A stretch of DNA of 64,000 bases, from the NCBI GenBank assembly GCA_024663395.1, contig JANFAH010000002.1, positions 6,076,001 to 6,140,000 of the forward strand, read 5' to 3'. The notes below the pieces were generated by a model. The model searched no databases, was not told the origin of the DNA, and saw only the letters and a list, made by a program, of their open reading frames with translations. Made by a program: the position numbers and the translations under genes. This document shows, one piece after another, positions 43,695 through 55,804 of the stretch; the stretch's first letter is position 1; every line of letters starts with the position of its first letter. Source of the stretch: Pisolithus tinctorius. Lineage: Eukaryota; Basidiomycota; Agaricomycetes; Boletales; Pisolithaceae.

Positions 43695-44753
43695 ATGGAA
43701 GGCATCCAGGACCAGCTCACCGACCTCTGCGACACTCTCGACGCTCTTCGAGACGAAAACTACAGACTAAGCAATGAGCTAAGAGATGCTCAAGGAACAA
43801 TCGCGACCATTGAAGGTCAACGTAATCAATGGAACGCCCTCCCTGCCGATGTGATCCGGAGGAGGATTGAGGTGATGGCCGACCCGGGTCAGTATGCCGG
43901 TGATCGGGCCAAGTCCCCTGAATGGTGGGTCAAGATGAAGGTGTGGGTCGCACAGAATAGGACTGCCTTGCCTACTGCCCAAGATAAATGTACTGCGGTG
44001 TGGTCCCACATGACAGGCCCTGTAGCTGGAAGGTTCACTCAGGCCAAGTTTTCCCTCGCCATCGTTACTGGAGTATGGCCTGACATGGCCGAGATGATCG
44101 AAGATATTGACAGGTTCTTCGCCCCTCAGACAGATGTGGAGTGGGCCAAAGCACAGATGCGCACGATGCGCCAAGGGAACTCCCACTATGAAGAGTGCTA
44201 TGCAAAGTTTGAGTCCCTAAAGGTACAGGGACATGTCACTGATGAGACTGCCGGCTTCTTGCTGGAAAATGCTGTTCACCCCGCTATTGTGAAGGAGGCC
44301 CTAAGGAGGGGATACACCCAGGGCAACTATCTTCAGATGACCGTCGCCTTCCGGGAGGCCACCCTTGCTAGGGATCGTTTCAGGTTACTCTATAATCACT
44401 ACCACGATGAACCCGCTCCTCGTTCCTCCTATAACTGCCCCTCATATTCCCCTCGCTTTACCCCTACCGGGACTCAGCCCGGCCGTGGCGTGCCTATGGA
44501 AATTGGCGCTGCTCGCTCCCCTCCTCATCCCATCCCTTCCCACATCAAGTGCTTCGACTGCCAAGGGAATCACTACAAACGTGATTGTCCCCGTGCTAAA
44601 GGAAAGGGGCCTGTTAAGCCCAGCATATGAGAAGTGACCCGAGAAGCACAGGAAACCGCCCTTCACCAAATGACGTTTGAAGAGATGCAGGCCTTCTTCT
44701 ATGATAAGCAAATCAATGAGATGAAGAATCAGGGAAAAGAGTTCGGCCAGTAG
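43695..44753 (+). pseudogene. GypC Gag (one internal TGA)
   Basis: ATG 43695, natural stop TAG 44751-44753, 352 codons; TGA at 44628 (KPSI-stop-EVTREAQ) probably replaces CGA. A coiled-coil N-terminus (LCDTLDALRDENYRLSNELRDAQ) precedes the Gag core (PEWWVKMKVWVAQNR, DIDRFFAPQTDVEWAKAQMRTMRQG...YEECYAKFESL) and a zinc knuckle CFDCQGNHYKRDC. Structural protein of the virus-like particle. Confidence 0.88.
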
Positions 44754-44789
44754 AGGATCGGGTCTCCACTGGCTACGTTTACAATAAGT

Positions 44790-47700
44790 TTTCTGTCTTA
44801 GGCATTGACAATTTCTCTACCGAGCAGGATATATTTAACTCGGAGATTACTGTACCATCTGAAGAGGCGACCCCAGTGGGCGCGGCCGCAGATGTAAAAC
44901 CATCGGTGCTTAATTCCTCTTGTGATAAAAATAAAAATACGCCTATCCAGAAAACAAGAGAAACCCCGAAAATAAGGACAGAAAATCCAAAGGCCGAATT
45001 GGAGTTGGAAGTAGTGTTGGAAGGACAAGAAAAGAAGTGGAGTGTAAAAGCGTTGGTGGATTCAGGAGCTAACGACACCTTCTTGGACAAAAAGTGGGCC
45101 GATGAAAATGACGTCCCCTTGATCGAGCTTGCTTGACCCATTGCTGTCCTCAATGTTGATGGAACCCCTAACGTAGCTGGCAACATCACGCACGTCGCCT
45201 CCCTTGTTATGAACTATCAGGGACACCGAGAGTCTGTTTGGGCTCAGGTCACTACACTCGGCACGCACCCTCTCATACTTGGGTACACCTGGTTACGAAA
45301 ACACAACCCGGAAGTATGTTGGGAAACCAAACAGGTGAAGCTGTCCCACTGCCCTCGCGAGTGTCACGATCTCACCCCAAAGACAAGAGCAGAGAGGATG
45401 GCAGAGGAACAGGAAGCACAGGACATGGAGTATCTCTATCCAAAGCTCCGCTCTACCAGAGTTCAAGCTGGCACTACTGAAGAACTCGTTCCAAAGGAGT
45501 ATCACCAGTACCTAAAGGTGTTCTCGAAGGAAGAGTCAGAAAGGATGCCCTTCGTAAACCATGGGATCATGCCATCGACCTTAAAGAGACCTTCACTCCA
45601 AAACACGGTCGTCTCATCCCACTCTCTGTAGAAGAACAAAAGGAGGTGTTGGACTTCCTTGAAGATCAGTTACATAAGGGTTACATCCAGCCCTCGAAGT
45701 CACCGCAGACCTCGCCAGTATTCTTTGTACCAAAGAAGGATGGGAAGAAATGTATGGTTCAGGATTACCGCTGTAAGGAGAGAGATCTCCTTACTATGGG
45801 ATTGGGTACTAATTTCTGTTTTATTTGTTTTATTGTTTTCTTTACTTACTGTTGTGGGTACTATACTTGAGTACCATAGTTCGCTTTTTTATGTGCTTAG
45901 TCAGCACTTACTTACAGTCTGTTTGTACTGTAAGTTTTTACCAATAGACGAGTTACCCCCAAAGACGAGAACAAGAGAAAGACTGCCCCAGACAACTCTA
46001 GACAGTTTCCTATTCCCCTACACTCTCTGCTCAGGCTAAAGGAGCCCCTTTGGACTTACTCACTCCCTCTCAGATCCTACCCCATCCTCAATCCACTCAT
46101 TTCTATTTCCACACACCGCTATCTCAACGAACATACGGTTAAGAACGTGTACCCTCTTCCCCTCATCTCTCAGCTCGTTGATAAGCTCAAGGGCTGCAAG
46201 CTCTTCACCAAGATGGACCTCCAATGGGGATACAACAATGTTTGTGTCAAGGAAGGAGATGAGTGGAAAGCTGCCTTTGTCACCCATAAGGGAGCATACG
46301 AACCGTTGGTCATGTACTTTAGCCTCTGCAATTCACTGTCTACCTTCCAGAACATGATGAACGACATCTTTGGTGATATGGAGGATGTCCTCGTGGTCTA
46401 TATTGACGACCTGATGATCTTCACGAAAACGGATGATGAAAAGGAGCATGACAGGATAGTCCTGGAGGTGTTAAAAAGGTTAGAAGAGAATGACCTCTTC
46501 GTCAAACCAGAAAAGTGCTTCTTCAAGCAAAAGCAGGTGGAATTCCTGGGCATGGTGGTTGGAACTGAAGGAGTCAGCATGGACGGAGGAAAGGTCAAGG
46601 CCATAACTGAGTGGCCGGTTCCTACGAAGGTTCGCTCGGTATGAGCCTTCTTGGGTTTGGCAAACTTCTACCGCCGCTTCATCAAGGACTTCGCGTGGAT
46701 TGCTCGCCCCCTCAATGACCTTACAAGGAAAGATCAGCTCTGGACTTGGGGTCCATGAGAGCAACAGGCCTTCGACGCTTTGAAGGTCGCCTTCACTACT
46801 GCTCCTGTCCTCGCTTTTCCAGATCAGAACAAAGAGTTCCACCTAGAAACGGATGCCTTGGACTTTGCCACTGGAGCCGTACTCTCCGTAAAGTGCGATG
46901 ACGACCTCTGGCGACCTGTCGCCTTTTACTCCCACTCCATGTCCCCCCCCGAACGAAACTACCAGGTCTTCGATAAAGAGATGCTAGCCATAATCTGTGC
47001 TTTAGAAACGTGGCGGCACTACCTCGAAGCCACCCCCTACCAATTTGAAATCTGGACTGACCATGCCAACCTCCAGTATTTCATGAAGGCACAAAATCTG
47101 GATCATCGTCAGGCACGTTGGGCCCAGTACCTCTCCCGGTTCAACTACAAACTGGTGTACAGGCCTGGGTCTTTGATGGCTAAAGCTGATGCCCTTTCTA
47201 GGAGAGAGGATCACGAACCAAAAGGATCGGATAATCAAGGGGTCACGTTACTTGACCCCTCCAGGGTGGCGGCTACCTTAATGATAGGGGAGGATGTTGA
47301 TCTCGTTCTTGCTCTGAAGTCTGCCTCCTCGGTAACACCACAGCCCGAGGGGTCTATCCTTAAGGAGGGGCTGTACGTCTGTCAAGGGAAGGTTTATGTC
47401 CCGCCCGCTGTCAGGATCCACTGCCTTGAGAAGCATCACAACACCCCATTTGCAGGACACCCTGGATGGAGGAAAACTCTGGAGCTCGTGTCCTGCAACT
47501 ATGTTTGGCCTGGAATGACCGCCTCTGTTAGAGACTATGTCTCGGCATGTCACCGCTGCCAAATGGCTAAAAGTTCTAGGGTCCCTCCTGCGGGAAAACT
47601 CCTTCCGAACCCTGTTCCAGAGTGTCCCTGGACTGATGTCTCGGTTGACTTTGTGGAGTTACCGGAGGCGCAGGGTTTCGATAACGTCATGGTGGTGGTC

Positions 47701-48786
47701 GACAGGTTCTCGAAAGAGGTGGTCTTTGCCCCCACTACAAAAGAGGTTTCCTCGCTTCAGACAGCAGAACTCTTCTGGGATCATGTGTGGACCCAGCATG
47801 GGTTACCCTCTTCCATTATCTCTGATCGAGGTCCTCAGTTCGCTAGTGTGTTCACTGCTGAGCTCTGCAAGATGCTCGGGGTCAAACCAAAACTTTCCAC
47901 CGCCTTCCACCCCCAGACAGATGGCCAAACGGAGCGACTCAACCAGGACCTGCAACAGTATCTCCACCTCTTTGTCAACGACCAGCAGGGTTCCTGGCCT
48001 TCTTGGCTCAAGGTGGCCCAGTTCTCCTACAATAACAAATGACAGGAGTCCACTGGTAGGAGCCCCTTCTCGGTCACCCGCTCTTACACCCCCAGAATGG
48101 GCATGGAACCCTTTCTCTCCAAAGCAGAGGCAGCCACAGATCATGCTGTCAACCTTGCTAGGGTTTTGGAGGACACAAAGAAGGCTTTGGAAAAAGCTGC
48201 GGAACGGATGAAGGTGTCTGCAGACGTGTCACGCTCTGACGCCCCTTCTTACTCGGTTGGTGACATGGTTTGGTTGGAAACTTCTCGCATCTCCCTCTCT
48301 GGTCGCCCCTCCAGAAAACTCACCGAACGGTGGATCGGTCCTTACAGGATTGTTTCACTCAAACCCAATGCGGTAGAGTTAAAACTTCCTAAGACCCTCA
48401 AAGTCCACCCGGTTGTTAACGTGTCACGGGTCAAACCATATAAGGGCCCTTTGGAGGGACAGACTGTTACTCGCCCAGGACCGGTGGTGGGACACGAAGG
48501 CGATGAAGAGTTTGAGGTGGACTACATCGCTGATTCTCGCCTGAAAAGAAACAGGCTTGAGTACCTCGTCCATTGGAAGGGGTACCACGACGAGGATCGC
48601 ACTTGGGAACCCGAGTCCGCTTTGAAGTCTGCTCCTGGTGCCATCAAGGACTTCCACCGTCACAATCCTTCTGCTCCTCGAAAACTCTGTGGCATGGACT
48701 CCTCCCTCTTCTCCTCCCTCTTCAAGCCCCTGGAGAACTTCACTGACACTGTCCTGACCTTCAATTGCCTGGAAGTCGATTTCTAA
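44790..48786 (+). pseudogene. GypC pol: PR, RT, RNaseH, integrase, chromodomain
   Basis: Protease VKALVDSGANDTFLD at about 45045; RT from 45640 ([34 protein letters not shown]), broken by the solo LTR 45772-46115, resuming [23 protein letters not shown] with [13 protein letters not shown] near 46390; RNaseH LETDALDFATGAVLS and FDKEMLAII; integrase HCLEKHHNTPFAGHPG...CHRCQMAKSS, VDFVELPEAQGFDNVMVVVDRFSK, SDRGPQFAS, HPQTDGQTERLNQDL; chromodomain EEFEVDYIADSRLKRNRLEYLVHWKGYHDEDRTWEPESAL; stop 48786. TGA codons at 45134, 46642, 46756 and 48040 each replace a likely CGA. A one-base deletion near 45551 shifts the frame (RMP then [11 protein letters not shown]). Confidence 0.9.
45772..46115 (+). repeat. 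Solo HG-family LTR inside GypC RT (344 bp)
   Basis: TGTAAGGAGAGAGATCTCCTTAC... to ...TTTCCACACA, flanked by CCGC (45768-45771 and 46116-46119). The 5' tip is a perfect 9-bp hairpin, GTAAGGAGA/TCTCCTTAC. Shares the GCTTAGTCAGCAC core with the HG LTR. Removal restores RT motif [19 protein letters not shown]. Confidence 0.9.
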
Positions 48787-48797
48787 GGAGGGGATAG

Positions 48798-49213
48798 TGT
48801 TACGATACGTACTCTTTTCCTTTCTTTTCTTTTCCTTTTGTCTTATCTAATCTTCTCGTCTTATCTTATCTTTGGATCTCGGTCTGGGCTCCGGCCTAGA
48901 CCTCGCCTCACCTTTACTGTGCTCTCTCCTTCTGGTACATTCCGCTCCGCTGTGATATCATTATGACATCACTGTGATGTCACGGACCTCATGTACGCCT
49001 CACCGTTACCTCATGTACGCCTCACCGTTACCTCATGTACTATAGTATAAGTACCGCTGCTCAATTGCCCAACTAGCTCTAAGCTAGTTCATTTGGGTCT
49101 TCGGGTCCTAAGGTCGCCTGCTTCTAAGCCATCTCCTCCTTTCTCCCTATCTACTTTTCTGTTGGTTCTTGGTGCGAGCCTACAACAAACCCTGTTGTTT
49201 AGGTCTCATCACA
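48798..49213 (+). repeat. GypC 3' LTR (416 bp)
   Basis: TGTTACGATACGTACTC...GTCTCATCACA, with an extra TTTCTTTTCTTTTCC-like run after CTCTTTTCC compared with the 5' LTR. Otherwise only a few C/T and A/G differences, several at CpG. Confidence 0.93.
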
Positions 49214-49273
49214 GTAGGGCTGAGAGAATATCATTATGTAGCTTCTCCACATCCATCAGTGGAACAGCACATA

Positions 49274-50847
49274 CAGTGAGGGACAAAAGCGTTGCAATGT
49301 TTGTGAGGTCTGACTTGTTGCTGATGTAGCTCAGGCTATTCTGCACAGATAATCATGATACCTATACCATTGGAAAGGGGTGACTCTAAGCTTTCCAGAG
49401 CACTAAGGTTCAGTCCAAACAAAGCAATACATGCTGAGATACACCCTATTCTTTCCAAAAAGTGCATTGCAATGCTTTTGTCCCTGACTGGTGAAATCAT
49501 GAAATGTGACCTTTTGATGGGATTGAGGGCATGGAGGATGGGAAAAAATGCTTACATAATAAACCACATGATCTTCCAGATGATTTGTCAGCATGTAAAC
49601 AATGACAACCATTGGACTTGTACCATTAATCCTCCCTCTTTTACCACAACTCATGAATTCATCTCTCTAGCTCACATGGTCATTTTCTCAAGGAATTCTT
49701 ATCAAATACTGGTGGTCACCACAGTGCCATCATTATAACATGCTCTCAGAACCATCAGTCCCTTAAAAAACCTGCTGTCAGTCATTTCCTGGACTGTTTC
49801 CCCCCCCATGCCTGATGTGTTCTGGGACTAATCAGTACTTGGAAGGCTGAAAATGTCATGGAGGTCAATCTGGCACTTCAGAACATGATGTACAAACCAG
49901 TCCCCTCTCAACCAATGCATTTCTGGCACAGGGACAGTGGTATGGAAGTTAGGGCAAGACAAACTCCTCTTTACCCCTGGGTGTCATCAGAAGGATATGC
50001 TACTGAACTGCCATGGAGCAAAATCCTGTGCTTCCATCTGGCCCTGAATATTGCCTTTGGTGACATATGACCAAATAATCCCTCCCCAGTCATCTACAGT
50101 TCAGATCAGAGCAAGATCTAGTGAACCCTCTTATGGTGCTCAGAGCACAGGGAGGATTTTGTCTCACCCCAACTTCCATATCAATGTTCCTGTGCCAGAA
50201 ATGCATTGGTTGAGAGGGGACTGGTTTGTACATCATGTTCTGAAGTGCCAGATTGACCTCCATGACATTTTCAGCCTTCCAAGTACTGATTAGTCCCAGA
50301 ACACATCAGGCATGGGGGGGGAAACAGTCCAGGAAATGACTGACAGCAGGTTTTTTAAGGGACTGATGGTTCTGAGAGCATGTTATAATGATGGCACTGT
50401 GGTGACCACCAGTATTTGATAAGAATTCCTTGAGAAAATGACCATGTGAGCTAGAGAGATGAATTCATGAGTTGTGGTAAAAGAGGGAGGATTAATGGTA
50501 CAAGTCCAATGGTTGTCATTGTTTACATGCTGACAAATCATCTGGAAGATCATGTGGTTTATTATGTAAGCATTTTTTCCCATCCTCCATGCCCTCAATC
50601 CCATCAAAAGGTCACATTTCATGATTTCACCAGTCAGGGACAAAAGCATTGCAATGCACTTTTTGGAAAGAATAGGGTGTATCTCAGCATGTATTGCTTT
50701 GTTTGGACTGAACCTTAGTGATCTGGAAAGCTTAGAGTCACCCCTTTCCAATGGTATAGGTATCATAATTATCTGTGCAGAATAGCCCGAGCTACATCAG
50801 CAACAAGTCAGACCTCACAAACATTGCAACGCTTTTGTCCCTCACTG
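49274..50847. mobile_element. Palindromic Tc1/mariner-like element (1574 bp, 659-bp arms)
   Basis: Starts CAGTGAGGGACAAAAG and ends with its reverse complement; flanked by TA (49272-49273, 50848-50849). Arms 49274-49932 and 50189-50847 differ at only a few sites, and the central ~256 bp is partly self-complementary too. TA target and CAGT tips fit Tc1/mariner. No transposase frame; the mirror-image frames in the two arms are by-products of the palindrome. Inserted in the GypB integrase N-terminus; flanking GypB sequence joins as in GypA (19870-19920). Also covers 49219-49271, a short GypB remnant to its left. Confidence 0.88.
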
Positions 50848-50849
50848 TA

Positions 50850-51357
50850 GGACCAGGTATTCAAGGTAGGTGGCGCACAGGGAGGTGGCTAGCTGTTCCT
50901 GCATGAAGACCAGTCTGAGATTCTGTGGGTTGACCTGGGCATAGTCGCTATCCCCCTCTTTGGGGTAGATGTCCCATCATCTAGTTAGGGTGTCAGGCTT
51001 AGCACCAAATTTACCAGGTCTGAACTGGATAACCATATTGAACTGTGACAAGACCTCAGACCAGCACACCTGGCACCAGGTTAAAACCTTTGAGGTGGAG
51101 AAGTACTCCAGGTGCTTGTGATTGGTGACAATGTCAACTGGTACTGCAGAGCCTTCTAAGTAATGCCACCATGTCTGGAATGCCTCGAAGATCATGAGTA
51201 ATTCCTTGTCATGAGTGTCATAATTTAGCTCCAGGGCTGTTAAGGTGCGAGAATAGAATGTGACTGGCTGGATTTGACCATCACCACCAGTGATGGACAG
51301 AATACTGGCTATGGCATAGTCAGAAGCATCAGTCTCGACGGTAACAGGAGCTTCCAG
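50850..51357 (-). pseudogene. GypB RNaseH and integrase N-terminal linker
   Basis: Minus: EAPVTVETDASDYAIASILSITGGDGQIQPVTFYSR, NYDTHDKELLMIFEAFQTWWHYLEGSAVPVDIVTNHKHLEYFSTSK, FNMVIQFRPGKFGAKPDTLTR-stop. The active-site segments ETDASDYA and DKELLMI are present. Left end is cut by the palindrome, right end by BL-c (EAPVTV continues LTHFSP at 53213). Confidence 0.85.
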
Positions 51358-53208
51358 TGTGAGTCAAAGTGTGGAATGCTGGTGAAAACCAAACAAATCC
51401 AACACCAAAGACAAATAAAGAGTGAGTGGTGGTGTGCCTCTGTGGAACCTGGAGTGCAGAAACCTAAGAGGGGGAAACTTTGATGGCAGGTGCTCCTAGC
51501 ACAAGTCGACAATGAGTTACGCAGGAGAAGCTGAATGGATGATGACTGAGGAGGGGATGCTGAACAGAGTGAAGGTGTTCAGCCGAAAGTACTTGGGGGT
51601 AATGGACTTTTGATAAAATATGCTCCTGGCGCAAGTTGATGATGAGTTACACAGGAGTGGAGGGATGACTAAGCAAACTTGCTGACTAAGTGTGGGGATA
51701 AAGCTTCAAATGAAATGATGGAGGCAGATGGACTCTTCCGAATGAGCTGCAACTACCAAGTATATGAATGATGACAGATAGACCCCTTCGTGGAGCCTCA
51801 ACTGTCGACAATGAGATAGGCACTGAACTGACTGTTGAGTGACTTCTGAATTTTTTCTTGGGTAGCTAAGTACATGGGGGTTTATATACTATGGGGGGAG
51901 CACAGCTTGTGACAAACAAGGCACAAACACTTGGTAAGTAATGAGTAAGGACTGAGTAATCATGATGAGTAAACAAGAAATGAAAAGTAAGCAAGCAAAG
52001 AGGATTGGTAAGTATTGGCAATGAATGAGTCAAGGATAGTCAAAATATCACAGAATGAGTCAAATGGAGTCAGAAACTGAGTAAGTGCACTGATATCACA
52101 TTAGGGGGTGGCGATGCAAGTCAGATCTTGGTGGAGACATCTCTAGATCCAAAGATGGCATGACAGATGGATGGTGTTTCCAGAGAGGGAAGTATTAATT
52201 CCAGAATTGAAGGGCATGAGTCAGGCGTCAAAGGGGGCTAGGGCACTGGGGGTCTGTGGGGCAATGGGAGCATATGCAATCGCATCTCCCACCCTTCCAT
52301 CCTCTCAGCAAAGTTAACAAAAACTCCATGGACAGGGTTCTGATGGAGGAGGAGGAGAAGGGGGGATGTCTTCTGCTGGATCTTGCAGTAGGAAGGCAAG
52401 ATGCATGTCATACTCATCATGAATGCGATCAGGGAGGCTGGAGGACAGTAGACTATACTGCAGCTGTTGCAATGCAGGAAGAATGACAGATGAGATTGGA
52501 ATAAAGATGGTGCAGGGAGCAGGGAGGAATGATCCATATGCTTCATCAAGAGGGGAGACTGAAATGACCACATAAGACCTTTCTAACCAAGTGACAGACC
52601 TGAGGCGACCAAAGAATGTCCTTCTGGAAGTCATACTGACAAGGAGAACACACTGTCCAAGCTGCATGGGACGGGACAGGGCTGACAATGACAGGATGAA
52701 CCAGGGGGCTTCAGGATGGAAGCTGGTGGGAATTCCTGGCAGATATACATAGCCATTGTCTCTGGCAAACAAGACAAGCGAGATGATCGACGAAGAGGTG
52801 GCCATGATTGATGGACTTAGTGAAATGAGCATCTGATGGATGGAGTGCTGTAGAAATGCATAGGGTGCGAGGATCCTCTCCAAATTTGGAAGGAAGAACC
52901 GTGGGACTGAGCACTTTAAGCGAGCATGCGAACCGAGTTGATATCTTTGGAAATGGCGGAGATACGACAAAAACCAGAATGCTGTACACGGGCGCTAAAA
53001 ACTTTTAATGCACGCTTAACTCGCTTCCTCTTTTCTCTTTAGCACTGACAACTTGTTCTTGTGTGAAGGATGACTGTTCATGTCCAACAGTCTTTCTATG
53101 CATGAGGCCTTTAGTCTTCATCTGCATGCATGGGCATTGCACACAACTCGTCAACAAGTTAGGCAGAGTCAGCTGTAACCATGTCCACAACACCTTTGGT
53201 GTGTGACA
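51358..53208 (-). mobile_element. BL-c: 1.85-kb LTR-like repeat
   Basis: Minus, TGTCACACACCAAAGG at 53208 to TTTGACTCACA at 51358. Flanks CCAG (51354-51357) and CTGG (53209-53212), each one transition from CCGG. Removal joins GypB RT to RNaseH: LTHFSP-EAPVTVETDASDY. Promoter motif TATATAAACCCCC at about 51885 (minus). Confidence 0.88.
52314..52805 (-). CDS. Conserved BL-repeat ORF (163 aa), copy c
   Basis: MATSSSIISLVLFARDNGYV... The end differs from copies a and b (PPPPSEPCPWSFC) because of a small indel. It is open over the full length, and the open frame extends upstream to 52970 without an ATG shared among copies. Unknown function. Confidence 0.42.
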   Translation of the reverse strand: MATSSSIISLVLFARDNGYVYLPGIPTSFHPEAPWFILSLSALSRPMQLGQCVLLVSMTSRRTFFGRLRSVTWLERSYVVISVSPLDEAYGSFLPAPCTIFIPISSVILPALQQLQYSLLSSSLPDRIHDEYDMHLAFLLQDPAEDIPPSPPPPSEPCPWSFC

Positions 53209-53965
53209 CTGGGGAAAAGTGAGTTAGGACTGGGGCAGTAGTGAAGGCCTGCTTGAGTTTATTGAAAGACCAGTGGCACTCCTCAGAAAAATTCCAGGGA
53301 GCACCTTTGCGTGTCAACTGGGTTAGAGGTCCCACTATGTCCAAGTAGTTAAAAATGAACCGGTGGTAGCAATTGGCGAAACCCAGGAAGGACTGAATGT
53401 CCTTTACCTTCCAGGGCTCAGGCCAGTCACAGATAGCTTTGACTTTCTCTGAAGACATGGTAAGGCTGGCTGGGGACAAGTGGTAACCCAAGTATTCCAC
53501 AGAGTCCAAGTGGAACTTGCACTTCTCTGGTTTGGCATACAGGCCATGCAACCAGAGCTGGCGAAGAACCTCCCAGATGTGCTGCTTATGTGATGCTCCG
53601 GAGTAGATTAAGATGTCGTCGAGGTAGACAATGACACAGACATCTAGCATATCTGCAAAGATTGAATTGACAAACCATTGGAAGGCGGCCGGGGCATTGG
53701 TAAGACCGAAAGGCATCACCAACCACTTGTAAGACCCATAGTGTGTTCTGAAGGCAGTTTTCCACTCATCCCTGGGCGCAATCCAGACAAGATGGTACAC
53801 GTGTCTTAAGTTGATCTTGGTATAGATTTTGGTGTGACTAGGGGAGTCAAGTAGATCAGATATTAGTGGTAGGGGATACCGGTCTTTCTTGGTGAGCTTA
53901 TTAAGGCCCCAGAAATCAACACATAACTGGAGTGAACTGTCCTTCTTTTTTATGAAGAGGACCGG
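53209..53965 (-). pseudogene. GypB reverse transcriptase fragment
   Basis: [100 protein letters not shown] (YLDD core), YLGYHLSPASLTMSSEKV, ending ATTAPVLTHFSP. Open over this span. The region from the Gag C-terminus to the RT start (protease) is missing at BL-d. Confidence 0.88.
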
Positions 53966-55804
53966 TGTCACACACCAAAGGTGTTGTGGACATGGTTACA
54001 GCTGACTCTGCCTAACTCATCAACAAGTTGTGCGCAACGCCCATGCATGCAGATGAAGACTAAAGGCCTCATGCATAGAAAGACTGTTGGACATTAACAG
54101 TCATCCTTCACACAAGAACAAGTCATCAGTGCTAAAGAGAAAAGAGGAAGCAAGTTAAGCATGCATTAAAAGTTTTTAGTGCCCGTGTATGGCATTCCGG
54201 TTTTCATCATATCTCCGCCATTTCCAAAGATATCGACTTGGTTCGCACACTCACTTAAAGTGCTCAGCCCCATGATTCTTCCTTCGCAATTTGGAGAGGA
54301 TCCTTGCACCCTATGCATTTCTACAGCACTCCATCCATCAGACACTCATTTCGCAAAGTCCATCAATCATGGCCACCTCTTCATCAATCATCTCGCTTGT
54401 CTCATTTGCCAGAGACAATGGCTATGTATATCTGCCAGGTGTTCCCACCAGCTTCTGTCCTGAAGCCCCCTGGTTCATCCCATCATTGTCAGCCCCATCC
54501 CATGCAGCTTGGTCAGTGTGTTCTCCTTGTCAGTATGACTTCCAGAAAGATGTTCTTTGGTCACCTCAGGTCTGTCACTTGGTTAGAAAGGTCTTATGTG
54601 GTCGTTTCAGTCTCCCCTCTTGATGAAGCATATGGATCATTCCTCCCTGCTCCCTGCACCATCTTTATTCCAATCTCGTCCATCCTTCTTCCCGCGTTGC
54701 AACAGCTGCAGTATAATCTACTGTCCTCCAGCCTCCCTGATCACATTCATGATGAGTATGACATGCATCTTGCCTTCCTACTGCAAGATCCAGCAGAAGA
54801 CATCCCCCCTTCTCCTCCTCCTCCATCAGAACCCTGTCCATGAAGTTTTTGTTAACTTTGCTGAGAGGATGAAAGGGTGGGAGATGCGATTGCATATGCT
54901 CCCATTGCCCCACAGACCCCCAATGCCCTAGCCCCTTTGACACCTGACTCATGCCCTTCAATTCTGGAATTAATACTTCCCTATCTGGAAACACCATCCA
55001 CCTGTCATGCCATCTTTGGATCTAGAGATGTCTCCACTGAGATCTGACTTGCATCGCCCCCCCCTAATGTGATATCAGTGCACTTACTCAGTTTCTGACT
55101 CTATTTGACTCATTCTGTGATATTTTGACTATCCTTGACTCATTCATTGCCAATACTTACCAATCTTCTTTGCTTGCTTACTTTTCATTTCTCACTTACT
55201 CATCATGATTACTCAGTCCTTACTCATTACTTACCAAGTGTTTGTGCCTTGTTTATCACAAGCTGTGCTCCCCCCATAGTATATAAACCCCCATGTACTT
55301 AGCTACAAAGAAGCAACTCAGAAGAAGTCACTCAGCAGTCAGTCCAGTGCCTATCTTGTCATTGACAGTTGAGGCTCCATGAAGGGGTCTATCTGTCATC
55401 ATTTGTATACTTGGTAGTTGAGGCTCATTCGGAAGAGTCCATCTGCCATCCTTCATCATCTGAAGCTTTCTCTTAGTCAGCAGTCTTAGTCATCCCTCCA
55501 CTCCTGTGTAACTTGTCATCGACTTGCGCCAGGAGCATATTCTATCGAAAGTCCATTACTCCGAAGTCCTTTTGGCTGAACACCCCTGCTCTTTTCAGCA
55601 TCCCCTTCTCAATCAGCATTCATTCATCCTCTCCTGTGTAACTTGTCAACGACTTGTGCCAGGAGCCCTCTACTTGAAGCCCCCCCCCACACATTAAGGT
55701 TTTCTGCACTCCAGGTTCCATGGAGGCAAACCACCACTCACTCTTATTTGTCTTTTGTGTTGGATTTGTTTGGTTTACACCAGCTTTCCACACTTTGACT
55801 CACA
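53966..55804 (+). mobile_element. BL-d: 1.84-kb LTR-like repeat at a deletion junction
   Basis: TGTCACACACCAAAGG...TTTGACTCACA, flanked by CCGG on both sides (53962-53965, 55805-55808). Left flank is RT, right flank is Gag, which are not adjacent in an intact element; the protease segment between them is gone. Promoter motif near 55278. Confidence 0.87.
54369..54843 (+). pseudogene. BL-repeat ORF, copy d (frameshifted)
   Basis: Starts MATSSSIISLVSFARDNGYV like the others. A 5-base deletion near 54500 (CCCCATCCCATGC where copy b has CCCCATCTTGTCCCATGC) shifts the frame; the rest of the reading is intact in another frame to 54843. Confidence 0.55.

Larger units (their letters stand above)
42987..49213 (+). 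mobile_element. GypC: complete Ty3/Gypsy chromovirus with TSD
   Basis: LTRs 42987-43387 and 48798-49213, perfect 5-bp target duplication GTAGG (42982-42986 and 49214-49218). Inserted in the GypB integrase; removal restores NDILSALPSDLVTQ. Plus order: 5' LTR, gag, pol (PR-RT-RH-IN-chromodomain), polypurine tract AAGGAGGGGATAG (48785-48797), 3' LTR. It carries a nested solo HG-family LTR. Moderately CpG-containing, with five TGA codons and one frameshift. Confidence 0.94.

Noticed and set aside
9156..48042. TGA recoded as Arg (alternative genetic code or readthrough)
   Set aside because: TGA occurs at unrelated places in different elements and next to frameshifts and other decay; host genes here show no internal TGA. 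CpG deamination explains it more simply.
49355..50766. Two almost identical 127-codon frames on opposite strands (49355-49738 plus, 50383-50766 minus) as duplicated genes
   Set aside because: They are mirror images produced by the palindromic arms; no protein features.
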